This document shows, one piece after another, positions 37,439-45,358 of a stretch of DNA of 64,000 nt. Origin of the DNA: an uncultured Acinetobacter sp. (GTDB taxonomy: Bacteria; Pseudomonadota; Gammaproteobacteria; Pseudomonadales; Moraxellaceae); contig NZ_CANQTS010000003.1 in NCBI RefSeq assembly GCF_947626835.1, forward strand, positions 118,092 to 182,091, read 5' to 3'. Numbering within the stretch: position 1 is the stretch's first letter; every line of letters begins with the position of its first letter. The notes below the pieces were generated by a model. That model was not told where the DNA came from. It did not search any database and saw only the letters and a program-made list of their open reading frames with translations. A program made the position numbers and the translations under genes.

Positions 37439-37945
37439 TTAAGCGGCTTGTTGTGGCTTAAACTTTAATACACATTGACCGCTGATACTTTTTTCAGCAA
37501 ATTTAAGTTCAACATTTTGCCCCACAGTTTTGCCTTGACATGCCGTTTGAATGGCTTGCTGTTGGGCTAAACGTAAATCAAATTGCTTGACCATTTCAGC
37601 ACGTTTGGTATCTGTGAGTACACCTGTCACTGGTGCAGCAGGTCGCGTCATTTTATAGTTTGATTTTAAGTTTTGGTCACGTTTTGGCATAAACACCATT
37701 TCACATTGACCTTGTAAGGTACGTTTGCCCAAAGCAACTTCTACCTTATCGCCAGCGGCTTTGCCTTGACAGGCTTTTGCCATCGCATGTTGCATCCCAC
37801 GTTGGGCATGATGTTTACCCATACGCTCGTGTTGATGTTTCATCATACGTTCAGGTTTTGGTTTTTGTACAGTGCTTTGTGATTGACAAGCAGTTAATAC
37901 GAGTGCACTAACCACGACACCGCTGGCAATTAAGATTTTTTTCAT
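37439..37945 (-). CDS. Putative lipoprotein with two internal repeats
   Basis: A 168-residue protein with a lipoprotein signal peptide (MKKILIASGVVVSALVLTAC, lipobox LTAC, modified Cys near 20). A histidine/methionine-rich linker (HQHERMGKHHAQRGMQHAM) follows. Two similar units, each ACQGK...V.....G.C.., occupy about 59-90 and 138-165, with conserved cysteine pairs. The gene is divergent from baeS with a 129-base gap, so it may be controlled by BaeSR, and the H/M-rich linker hints at metal binding; both are inferences. No family recognised. Confidence 0.72.
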   Translation of the reverse strand: MKKILIASGVVVSALVLTACQSQSTVQKPKPERMMKHQHERMGKHHAQRGMQHAMAKACQGKAAGDKVEVALGKRTLQGQCEMVFMPKRDQNLKSNYKMTRPAAPVTGVLTDTKRAEMVKQFDLRLAQQQAIQTACQGKTVGQNVELKFAEKSISGQCVLKFKPQQAA

Positions 37946-38074
37946 GCTGATTTCCCCTAAAAATACAGTTTTATCTTGTGATAAAGATTAAATAATAAAG
38001 ATGAAGAAACAATGGAGAGTTTTTTGTGATGCTGTTGGTTACAATAACTTTGCCCCGATTTTTGAGAGCATGCT

Positions 38075-39706
38075 GTGAACATTCTTCGCGTTCCCATCGC
38101 CTTACGCCTATTTTTAACTGTTTTATTGGCTTCATTGTTAATTACCACAGTGAGCCTTGGCGTATTGCATTGGACCATGCAAAAAAACTTTGCCAAATAT
38201 GTCGCCGACGTTGAAATGCAAAAGCTGGATTTATTGGTCAGCAATCTAAGTGATGTCTATAGTATGCATCACGATTGGGGCAATGCCATCCAAGCCCAAA
38301 TTTTGCAAATTGAAGGTGAAGCAGGACCCGATGATTATGACCGTCTGTCGCGTTGGTGGTTACGTCGTCAATATGATATTGCCCAACAGCAACGCTATTT
38401 TGAAGAACACACTTTAATGAATGTGGCATCGAGTTTAAAAGAGGATGCTGCCAATCAAGTGATCGATCCTGAGGAATTACGTCGTATTGAACTGAATTTA
38501 CCTTCCGCGTATGTGCCATTTGAGGGTCTAACTTTTCCGTTAAATATCGGCAGTTTTCGTGCTGAACAACAGCAAAACAATCAGGGCAAAAAACAGTTTA
38601 TTTCGATGCCTGATCGTCTAGGGTTAGGTACACGTTTAGGGCTGTATGATGCCAAAAAGCAATTTATTGTTGGTGAACCATCACCTGCGCAAACTTCATG
38701 GCGTCCAATTTTAGTCAATCAAAAAGTCGTGGGTTACTTGGCCTTAAAACCAGTCCTTGAGCAAGATGATGCTTTAAGTATTAATTTCTTTAGCAATCAA
38801 AAACGCTATTTATTTTTAGTGTATGCCTTAGGGTTTTTAGCCAGTTTAATCGTGGCATTGTTATTAGCCACTTATTTTAAAACCCCTATTCAACGCTTGG
38901 TGAAGGGTACACGTGAGCTGACTAAAGGCAATTATCAGCATCAAGTGGTGGTCAATCGGAATGATGAATTGGGTGATTTATCAACTCAGCTCAATCAATT
39001 GGCGCTGATTTTAGATCAACATGAAACCTCAAGACGTCAATGGGTGGCCGATACATCTCATGAGCTGAAAACACCACTTGCGGTTTTACAGGCACAAATT
39101 GAAGCCATGCAAGATGGCATTCGTAAAGCCACACCTGAGCATTTAGATGCGATGTTGCGTCAGGTCAGTAGTTTGAAAAAACTTACCCAAGATTTAGCGG
39201 ATTTGGCTCAAGCCGATGCACAGCAGCTAAGCGTTTATATGAGTTCGGTCAATCCTTGGCAAGTGATAGAGCAAGAAGTTGAAAACTTTAAACCGAGTTT
39301 TGATCAAGCCTATTTAAAGATCACTGCTACAGGCCACGATATTCAACTACAGTTAGATGTGGATCGTTTTAAACAAATTATGGTCAATTTAATTGGCAAC
39401 AGTTTACGTTATACCGAAGCAGGCGGTGAAGTGCAGATTCATTGCCACGAAAGTGCACAGGATTGGACAGTGTATGTGGACGATACGCCATTTGGCTTAA
39501 CCGATGCGCAGTTAGTGCGTTTAGGCGAGCGTTTTTATCGTGTTGATGATTCACGTACCCGCTCTACCGGTGGCACGGGCTTAGGTTTGGCACTCTCCAA
39601 ACAAATTGCACATGCCTTAGGCGGGCAATTAACTTTTGAACATTCACCTTTAGGTGGTTTGCGTTGCAAGCTCACTTTTCCAAAAACATCCCACACACAA
39701 GGATAA
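38075..39706 (+). CDS. baeS: Sensor histidine kinase, BaeS-type
   Basis: A 543-residue two-pass membrane kinase. Segments near 13-33 and 249-269 flank a periplasmic domain, then a HAMP region (GTRELTKGNYQHQV), the HisKA box VADTSHELKTPLAVL (H329), NLIGNSLRYTE, and GTGLGLALSKQIA. Starts at GTG with gagag upstream. It directly precedes its regulator. In Acinetobacter the BaeSR pair is known to respond to envelope stress and to affect AdeABC-type efflux; assignment here is from layout and similarity, so a related CpxA/other kinase cannot be excluded. Confidence 0.8.
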   Translation: MNILRVPIALRLFLTVLLASLLITTVSLGVLHWTMQKNFAKYVADVEMQKLDLLVSNLSDVYSMHHDWGNAIQAQILQIEGEAGPDDYDRLSRWWLRRQYDIAQQQRYFEEHTLMNVASSLKEDAANQVIDPEELRRIELNLPSAYVPFEGLTFPLNIGSFRAEQQQNNQGKKQFISMPDRLGLGTRLGLYDAKKQFIVGEPSPAQTSWRPILVNQKVVGYLALKPVLEQDDALSINFFSNQKRYLFLVYALGFLASLIVALLLATYFKTPIQRLVKGTRELTKGNYQHQVVVNRNDELGDLSTQLNQLALILDQHETSRRQWVADTSHELKTPLAVLQAQIEAMQDGIRKATPEHLDAMLRQVSSLKKLTQDLADLAQADAQQLSVYMSSVNPWQVIEQEVENFKPSFDQAYLKITATGHDIQLQLDVDRFKQIMVNLIGNSLRYTEAGGEVQIHCHESAQDWTVYVDDTPFGLTDAQLVRLGERFYRVDDSRTRSTGGTGLGLALSKQIAHALGGQLTFEHSPLGGLRCKLTFPKTSHTQG

Positions 39707-39711
39707 GCAAC

Positions 39712-40398
39712 ATGAAACATATTATGCTGGTAGAAGATGAAGTAGAGTTAGCGCAATTGGTGCGTGACTATTTAGAAGCAGCAGGCTTTGAAGTCAGTAT
39801 GTTTCATGATGGACAACAAGCCTATGACAGCTTTTTACAACGTAAGCCGCATTTGCTGATTTTAGATTTAATGGTGCCACGTATGGATGGTTTAACCATT
39901 TGCCGTAAGGTGCGTGAGCAATCTGATTTACCCATTATTATGACCACAGCCCGCACCGAAGAAATTGACCGTGTTTTGGGTTTAAATATGGGTGCAGATG
40001 ATTATGTCTGTAAACCATTTAGTCCTAAAGAACTGGTGGCTCGCGTGCAAGCAGTATTACGTCGTTTAGAGCGTAAAGCAGAGCCTGAACAAAATAGCCT
40101 ATTTCGTATGGACAAAGGCCAACAACGCATTTGGTATCAACAAAAACCGCTGAACTTAACTCCAACTGAGTTTCGTTTATTAGAATTATTTTTAGAGCAT
40201 GTGGGGCAAGTCTATTCACGTGCGCAGCTACTTGATCATATTAATCCTGACAGTTTTGATGTGGCAGATCGCGTGATTGATAGCCATATTAAAAATCTAC
40301 GTCGTAAGATTTCTGATGCTGCTGAAACAGGCAACCGTCATGAATGGATTCAGGCAGTCTATGGCGTCGGTTACCGTTTTGAGTATCCCGACAATTAA
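39712..40398 (+). CDS. baeR: Response regulator, BaeR-type (OmpR family)
   Basis: A 228-residue regulator beginning MKHIMLVEDE at the ATG at 39712 with gga upstream; an in-frame start at 39664 would run into baeS. The receiver domain has the phosphorylated aspartate at D52 (LLILDLMVPRMDG), and the C-terminal winged helix has LTPTEFRLLELF and VDSH-type IDSHIKNLRRKI followed by VYGVGYRFE. It follows baeS by 5 bases, so the two are one operon, ended by a terminator. Confidence 0.85.
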   Translation: MKHIMLVEDEVELAQLVRDYLEAAGFEVSMFHDGQQAYDSFLQRKPHLLILDLMVPRMDGLTICRKVREQSDLPIIMTTARTEEIDRVLGLNMGADDYVCKPFSPKELVARVQAVLRRLERKAEPEQNSLFRMDKGQQRIWYQQKPLNLTPTEFRLLELFLEHVGQVYSRAQLLDHINPDSFDVADRVIDSHIKNLRRKISDAAETGNRHEWIQAVYGVGYRFEYPDN

Positions 40399-40406
40399 TT
40401 AAAGAC

Positions 40407-40431
40407 AAGCGAATCGAGAGATTCGCTTTTT
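40407..40431 (+). terminator. Intrinsic terminator after baeR
   Basis: aagcgaatc-gaga-gattcgctt is a perfect nine-pair stem followed by T residues. Confidence 0.9.
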
Positions 40432-40455
40432 TATTCTTGTGTTATCGGTTTTGAT

Positions 40456-41901
40456 TTAAGATGAACAGCTCACCATGACCTCAGGCACATCACTGGATAA
40501 TGGAGCTAAGTCTTCAGCACGCTCTAATTCCGGCTGTTTGCGAAATGGTGTACTGAGTAGGTTAAATAGACGATCGACTTCAGAAAAATCATTACCCTCA
40601 GCCATCTCAATCGCTTTTTGCGCCATATGGTTACGCAAAATATATTGCGGATTCACTTCGCTCATGCGTTGATCTAAGGCCTCGGTATCTTGATGTTCAC
40701 GAATATGCTGATAATGGCTTAAGAAACTTTCAAATTGACGACGATCTAAGCAATCATCAATCAGCGCCGTGTAGTCTTGGTTTTGTAAGCGAACAAAACT
40801 TTGCGTGTAGTCGAGTTGTTCGCTTTGTAAAATGCGTAAAAATGCCATGGCACAATCAAAGCTGTCTTTATGGAAACTAGGTAAGCCCATTTTTTCACAT
40901 AGACCTGTTTTGTAATGCGCTAAAAAGCAGGGTTCAAAGTGTTCTAAGCAGGCAACTAAATCATTTTTCCATTGTTCTTTATCGTAGTGGCTAGGGCAAA
41001 GTGGCACAAGATTATTGAGCCATGTCCATAAATTCCAATGTCCCATACTCGGTTGATTTTGATAGGTATAACGGCCATGATGGTCTGAATGGTTATTAAT
41101 CCAATTAGGGCGGAAACGTTCCATAAAACCATATGGGCCAAAATCGAGCGTTGAACCTGTAATATTTAAGTTATCGGTATTCATCACCCCATGCGCAAAG
41201 CCCACCAACTGCCACCCGCTAATCATCAAGGCAGTACGTTCAATCACCGCTTTGGCAAAGGCTAAAATTGGCTCTGCCTCATTTAAACATTCAGGATAAT
41301 GCCATTTGATACATTGTTGCGTAAATTCACCCAATAACTCAGGTTGATACTGATTGATCCACTCAAAATGTCCTAAACGAATATGACAATCTGAAGTACG
41401 CAGTAGCATTGCACCACGTTCTAATTTTTCACGTTGTACACCTTGATCGGATGAGGTAAAACCTACTGCATTGCTTGCAGCAATCCCTAAAGCATTTAAG
41501 GCATGTCCGGCTAAATATTCACGAATGGTTGAACGCAACACGGCACGGCCATCGCCCATGCGTGAGTAGGGGGTTAAACCTGCACCTTTTAAGTGTAAAT
41601 CTATGGTTTTTCCATCTCGATCAATAATTTGAGCAATCAATAAGCCACGTCCATCGCCCAATTGACCTGCCCATTGTCCAAATTGATGACCCGCATACAC
41701 CATCGCCAATGGGTTAAATTCGCTAAAGGTTTTTTGCCCACTACAAATTGCCACCCAATCGTTTTTATCTTGTGCTGACCAATTGAGCTGTTCGGCTAAA
41801 GCGGCATTAAAATGACCTGCTTTAGCGCCATGTAAAGGCACAGGCTGTTGATGATGATAAAGCTTAGGATTTAATGTCGGGTAGCGAACTTGAAACTGCA
41901 T
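40456..41901 (-). CDS. selO: Protein adenylyltransferase SelO
   Basis: Pseudokinase-fold enzyme that transfers AMP to protein hydroxyl groups. The 481-residue protein has GDGRGLLIAQ, LKGAGLTPYSRMGDGRAVLRSTI and AHGVMNTDNLNI followed by DFGPYGFM, the core SelO motifs. It ends SCSS; in animal SelO the matching cysteine is selenocysteine near the C-terminus, and bacterial versions usually have cysteine there. I use the ATG at 41901, where MQFQVRYPTLNP matches the family start, over a TTG five codons upstream. Convergent with baeR. Confidence 0.92.
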   Translation of the reverse strand: MQFQVRYPTLNPKLYHHQQPVPLHGAKAGHFNAALAEQLNWSAQDKNDWVAICSGQKTFSEFNPLAMVYAGHQFGQWAGQLGDGRGLLIAQIIDRDGKTIDLHLKGAGLTPYSRMGDGRAVLRSTIREYLAGHALNALGIAASNAVGFTSSDQGVQREKLERGAMLLRTSDCHIRLGHFEWINQYQPELLGEFTQQCIKWHYPECLNEAEPILAFAKAVIERTALMISGWQLVGFAHGVMNTDNLNITGSTLDFGPYGFMERFRPNWINNHSDHHGRYTYQNQPSMGHWNLWTWLNNLVPLCPSHYDKEQWKNDLVACLEHFEPCFLAHYKTGLCEKMGLPSFHKDSFDCAMAFLRILQSEQLDYTQSFVRLQNQDYTALIDDCLDRRQFESFLSHYQHIREHQDTEALDQRMSEVNPQYILRNHMAQKAIEMAEGNDFSEVDRLFNLLSTPFRKQPELERAEDLAPLSSDVPEVMVSCSS

Positions 41902-41942
41902 AGACCAAAGACTCAAATATTTTAAGCTTCACTATAGCAAAC

Positions 41943-41965
41943 AAAAGCCCCGATTTTGGGGCTTT
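41943..41965 (-). terminator. Intrinsic terminator after the desaturase gene
   Basis: aaagcccc-gatttt-ggggcttt stem followed on the minus strand by TTTG. It lies just past the desaturase stop. Confidence 0.72.
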
Positions 41966-41970
41966 ATGGT

Positions 41971-43191
41971 TTAAGCAGCGCTATTCTTTTTTAAGCTACG
42001 CATCAGGCGATTGAGCGCCTCACGATGCTGTACTAAGCGTTGTTCCACCTGATGAAACTCGGCTTTGAGTTTGTCATCCATTTGATGGATTTTTTCAGCA
42101 ACCGCAAGCTTTTTATGTTGGATTTCTTGCTCTTTAAGCTTGGTCCAATCATTTAAGGTTTGACTAAACGCATCATATTCTTGAGCAAGACGTTGTTTGG
42201 CTTGAGCAATATCTTCAGTCATATTATGACCATAGACTGCTAAATCTTGTTCTGCATATTTAAACTTCATGGCCAATTCAGCTTTTTTAATATTAAAGCT
42301 TGGAATACGACGTAAATTTTTAGCTAAACCTAACTTAGAACAGCTCCAAATCAGCCATTTGGTTGGGTCGTATTGCCACCATTTCACTCCATTACGGTAG
42401 TCGTACTGGAAAATATGGTGATAGTTATGATAACCCTCACCCCATGTCGCAATCGCCAACCAAAAGTTATCACGTGCAGTGTTTTCGTCGGTATAAGGAC
42501 GTGAACCCCACATATGACACAATGAGTTAATAAAAAATGTCACATGATGGCTTAAAATTAAGCGCACTAAACCACCCAATAATACTACGCCCCACACATC
42601 ACCGACTGCCCAACCCAGTGGCAATAAAATGGCAGCATGCACTGCAATCACTAAAGGCACATAGTATTTATGCTGAAACATCACGATTTTATCGTTTTGT
42701 AAATCAGGTGCATTTTTATAGTTGGGTTCTGCGGCAGGATAATCGCGTAGCATCCAACCTAAATGGGCATACCAAAAACCATTGTTAATGGAATATGGGT
42801 CTTTTTCGACGTCATCGACGTGACGGTGATGGGTACGGTGACCTGAACCCCAATATAAAATACTATTTTGTACCGCAAAGGTTCCCATCAGCATTAAAAT
42901 AATTTTTAATGGTGTAGTCGCTTCATAAGCACGATGTGCCCATAAACGGTGATAACCTGCTGTAATGCCTAAACTGCTGACCCCTAACAACACAAACATA
43001 CTGATCCAAGCGGCAAGGCTAAAATCATGGTTCATGGCGTATAAAGGAATGGCAATAACAGCAACAATCGGTAAAAAAACTAAAGCAAAAACGGCAACCC
43101 AGTTAATCGGGGCTTGGGGTAGGGGAGGATTCATCTCCAACAACGCTCCTAGGACCAGCGGTTCACCCAAATAGGTGTATATATCAGGCAT
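41971..43191 (-). CDS. Membrane fatty-acid (acyl-CoA) desaturase with C-terminal coiled coil
   Basis: Di-iron enzyme predicted to put a cis double bond in fatty acyl chains. The 406-residue protein has four hydrophobic segments and the three histidine boxes HRLWAH, HRTHHRHVDD and HNYHH of the stearoyl-CoA desaturase family. Residues about 310-406 form an extra helical, charged tail (AELAMKFKYAEQ...), possibly a coiled coil. The start is the ATG at 43191; an alternative at residue 20 (MNPPLPQAP) is possible, and neither has a clear ribosome site. A promoter with a palindrome lies upstream. Confidence 0.85.
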   Translation of the reverse strand: MPDIYTYLGEPLVLGALLEMNPPLPQAPINWVAVFALVFLPIVAVIAIPLYAMNHDFSLAAWISMFVLLGVSSLGITAGYHRLWAHRAYEATTPLKIILMLMGTFAVQNSILYWGSGHRTHHRHVDDVEKDPYSINNGFWYAHLGWMLRDYPAAEPNYKNAPDLQNDKIVMFQHKYYVPLVIAVHAAILLPLGWAVGDVWGVVLLGGLVRLILSHHVTFFINSLCHMWGSRPYTDENTARDNFWLAIATWGEGYHNYHHIFQYDYRNGVKWWQYDPTKWLIWSCSKLGLAKNLRRIPSFNIKKAELAMKFKYAEQDLAVYGHNMTEDIAQAKQRLAQEYDAFSQTLNDWTKLKEQEIQHKKLAVAEKIHQMDDKLKAEFHQVEQRLVQHREALNRLMRSLKKNSAA

Positions 43192-43224
43192 ATTAACATG
43201 AGCAAATACGCCGACTCTAGTATT

Positions 43225-43239
43225 ATTATACGATCGTAT
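43225..43239 (-). promoter_or_regulatory. Desaturase promoter with operator-like palindrome
   Basis: The 12-base perfect palindrome ATACGATCGTAT (43228-43239) partly overlaps, and extends just upstream of, a TATAAT -10 box (minus strand, 43230-43225), the usual place for a repressor site. No good -35 is seen. The position fits a TetR/FadR-type control of lipid desaturation but the regulator is unidentified. Confidence 0.55.
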
Positions 43240-43310
43240 TGTAGGAAACAGTAACAGAAAATCAATCTAATTTTTTTGAATAAAAACAATAGTATAAAAG
43301 GGAAGCGTAT

Positions 43311-43808
43311 ATGATTTATCTATCACTTCAAGCGTATGTGAAACTATTTAAAATCAGTTTGTTAGGTGCATGCATAGTGCCACTGGTGGCTTGTCAAACG
43401 ACGTCTCAACGCAGTGTAAGCTCTCAAGATTTAAGCCGCCAAGAGCGACCATTAAAGCTCAGTGTAAGTCAAGATGGGCTGCAAGATATGACTTGGCAGA
43501 TTACCCATATTGCAGGACAAGCAGCGCGTAGTTACCGCCAAATGCCAACTTTAAAATTAAACTCACAAGGACAACGTCTGGAAGGTCATACAGGCTGTAA
43601 TGTCATGCAAGGGCGCTATAGCTTAAATCACAGCCAAAAGAGCTTAACTTTAGATGCCAAAGCGGGTCATCAAAGTTGTGATCAGGCCTTGGCACAAGAA
43701 GCAGAACTTGCCCAAGCCTTAGCACGCGTGGCACGTTATCAACTGAGCAATCGGCAATTAATTTTGCTTGATCAAGCTGGACGTTCGCTAGTTGTAGCTA
43801 AAAAGTAA
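43311..43808 (+). CDS. META-domain lipoprotein
   Basis: A 165-residue protein with an N-terminal hydrophobic signal ending in a lipobox (IVPLVAC, Cys near 28). The remainder has the META fold signature: TWQITHIAG, GHTGCNVMQGRYSL, and QLSNRQLILLD. META domains occur in HslJ, a heat-shock lipoprotein-like protein of unknown role. It faces away from the desaturase; 119 bases separate the two starts, and the palindrome lies in that gap. Confidence 0.8.
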   Translation: MIYLSLQAYVKLFKISLLGACIVPLVACQTTSQRSVSSQDLSRQERPLKLSVSQDGLQDMTWQITHIAGQAARSYRQMPTLKLNSQGQRLEGHTGCNVMQGRYSLNHSQKSLTLDAKAGHQSCDQALAQEAELAQALARVARYQLSNRQLILLDQAGRSLVVAKK

Positions 43809-43816
43809 GCCACTTC

Positions 43817-43840
43817 AGCCCTGCACTCAGGGCTTTTTTA
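43817..43840 (+). terminator. Intrinsic terminator after the META-domain gene
   Basis: agccctg-cact-cagggct followed by six T, 8 bases past the stop; its T run reaches the 3' end of the convergent phosphodiesterase gene. Confidence 0.88.
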
Positions 43841-44551
43841 TAGATGCTGTAACATGCGTGCAGGATAGTCGGTAATTAAGCCTTGTACGCCTAAATCACG
43901 TAAATATTTGGCACGCTCAATCTCATTGACTGTCCATACACTAATGCTTAATTGTGCCTGTTGCGTGGCGTGAATTAGGTCATCGGTTGCCAATTCATCC
44001 ATCCAACCAATCTGACAACAACCCAACTCAAGCGCATCTTGAATGGCTTGTTCGCCGCGCGCGTCTTCAATTAATAAACCACGTTTAAAGGTTGAATGTT
44101 GTTGCTGTAAAGCTTGATGAATTTTGTGATCAAAACTGGTGATCATGGCGCAGTGTTCAAAGCCTTGTAATTGCTGTTGCAGAGTTTGGGTGATTTGCCA
44201 TGCTGTGTCGGCACACTCCACCGCTTTGACTTCAACCTCAATATGCTCAAAGTTATCAATCACATCTAAGGTTTGTTGAAGTAAGGGCGTAGGTTCAAAC
44301 TGATTCCATGAGGACCATGTCACAGCATGATTATAAGGCGCTAAATCTTGGCGACTACACTCATACAGGTATTTGTGTTGTCCTGTGGTACGGAGCATTT
44401 GATCATCATGCATGACAATTAGAGCTTGATCTTTAAGTTGGCGCACGTCAAATTCGACCGCACGTAAACCTAAGTCTTGAATATATTGAAAACCACCAAG
44501 GGTATTTTCAGGCGCTTCGCCACGCGCACCGCGATGACCAATTATGCGCAT
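43838..44551 (-). CDS. Glycerophosphodiester phosphodiesterase
   Basis: Splits glycerophosphodiesters from phospholipid turnover into glycerol-3-phosphate and an alcohol. The 237-residue protein begins MRIIGHRGARGEAPENT, the catalytic HRG...PENT start of the GDPD family, and has FDVRQLKDQALIVMHDD with the metal-site residues, VEVKAVE and VWTVNEIER. I use the ATG at 44551; the longer frame (to 44758) would overlap the next gene by 80 bases. No signal peptide, so it resembles UgpQ-type cytoplasmic enzymes. Confidence 0.88.
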   Translation of the reverse strand: MRIIGHRGARGEAPENTLGGFQYIQDLGLRAVEFDVRQLKDQALIVMHDDQMLRTTGQHKYLYECSRQDLAPYNHAVTWSSWNQFEPTPLLQQTLDVIDNFEHIEVEVKAVECADTAWQITQTLQQQLQGFEHCAMITSFDHKIHQALQQQHSTFKRGLLIEDARGEQAIQDALELGCCQIGWMDELATDDLIHATQQAQLSISVWTVNEIERAKYLRDLGVQGLITDYPARMLQHL

Positions 44552-44678
44552 AACAAGTCTCTTACACAAAAGCACAACATCATTGTCAGAAAATAAGGTG
44601 ACAAAAAGATGACGCCATTTTGCACCGATCATCCTCAATTGCAAGAATGATCGGATAAGCTGTTTTGCAGTTGAATGC

Positions 44679-45263
44679 TTAGATGGTGTCGTTAATATTT
44701 TTTTGCCATAATACTTCATTGCCACCGCTTTGTAGTTGCAGGGTACGAGATGCCACAAATAACCAATCGGATAAACGATTGAGCAATTGTAAGGATGGTG
44801 CTTGAATATTTTGATCGCGGTTATGTACGGCCATTAAGCGACGCTCGGCACGGCGGCAGACACTACGGGCTTGATGTGCAAAACTACAGGCTAAACTGCC
44901 CGCAGGTAAAATGAAATCTTTAAGCATCGGTAATGCTTCGTTCATTTCATCAATGTCATTTTCTAAATATTCAATTGCTACAGGCTGTACTAAATTGAAG
45001 TTTGGAATACAGACTTCACCGCCTAAATCAAATAACCAGTGTTGAATTAAGCTTAACGATTTATCCCACTTGGTTTTGTGTTCCGCGCTTAAATCACTCA
45101 GGGTAATTTGGGCACGTAACAAGCCAATACTCGAGTTGAGCTCATCTACATCACCCAGTGCTTCAATGCGTAAATCATCTTTGGCAACGCGTGAGCCATC
45201 ACCTAAACCTGTGGTACCTGCATCGCCGGTACGGGTATAAATTTTACTTAAACGGTGTCCCAT
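44679..45263 (-). CDS. pduO: PduO-type cob(I)alamin adenosyltransferase
   Basis: Uses ATP to turn corrinoids into adenosylcobalamin. The 194-residue protein begins MGHRLSKIYTRTGDAGTTGL, the PduO N-terminal ATP motif, and has LGDVDELNSSIG, FILPAG, ARSVCRRAERR and NRLSDWLFVASR. I use the ATG at 45263 with aagga upstream, not the longer frame. It lies downstream of btuB on the same strand, with a terminator-like hairpin between, so the pair forms a B12 uptake and activation unit. Confidence 0.9.
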   Translation of the reverse strand: MGHRLSKIYTRTGDAGTTGLGDGSRVAKDDLRIEALGDVDELNSSIGLLRAQITLSDLSAEHKTKWDKSLSLIQHWLFDLGGEVCIPNFNLVQPVAIEYLENDIDEMNEALPMLKDFILPAGSLACSFAHQARSVCRRAERRLMAVHNRDQNIQAPSLQLLNRLSDWLFVASRTLQLQSGGNEVLWQKNINDTI

Positions 45264-45294
45264 CACAATTCCTTGGTGTGTAAATCTTGAATAT

Positions 45295-45329
45295 AAAAAA
45301 GAATCATGCCATAGCCATGACATGATTCT
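45295..45329 (-). terminator. Terminator-like hairpin after btuB
   Basis: agaatcatg and catgattct enclose a 12-base loop, followed on the minus strand by TTTTTTAT, between btuB and the adenosyltransferase gene. Confidence 0.75.
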
Positions 45330-45358
45330 CAAAAGTATTTATTTAAAATGTGCTTGGC

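Noticed and set aside
44630..44665. Inverted repeat between the adenosyltransferase and phosphodiesterase genes as a terminator
   Set aside because: The arms pair only around cgatcat and there is no T run on either strand.
44552..44758. N-terminal extension of the glycerophosphodiesterase frame
   Set aside because: It overlaps the adenosyltransferase gene by 80 bases, and the family start MRIIGHRGARGEAPENT begins at 44551.
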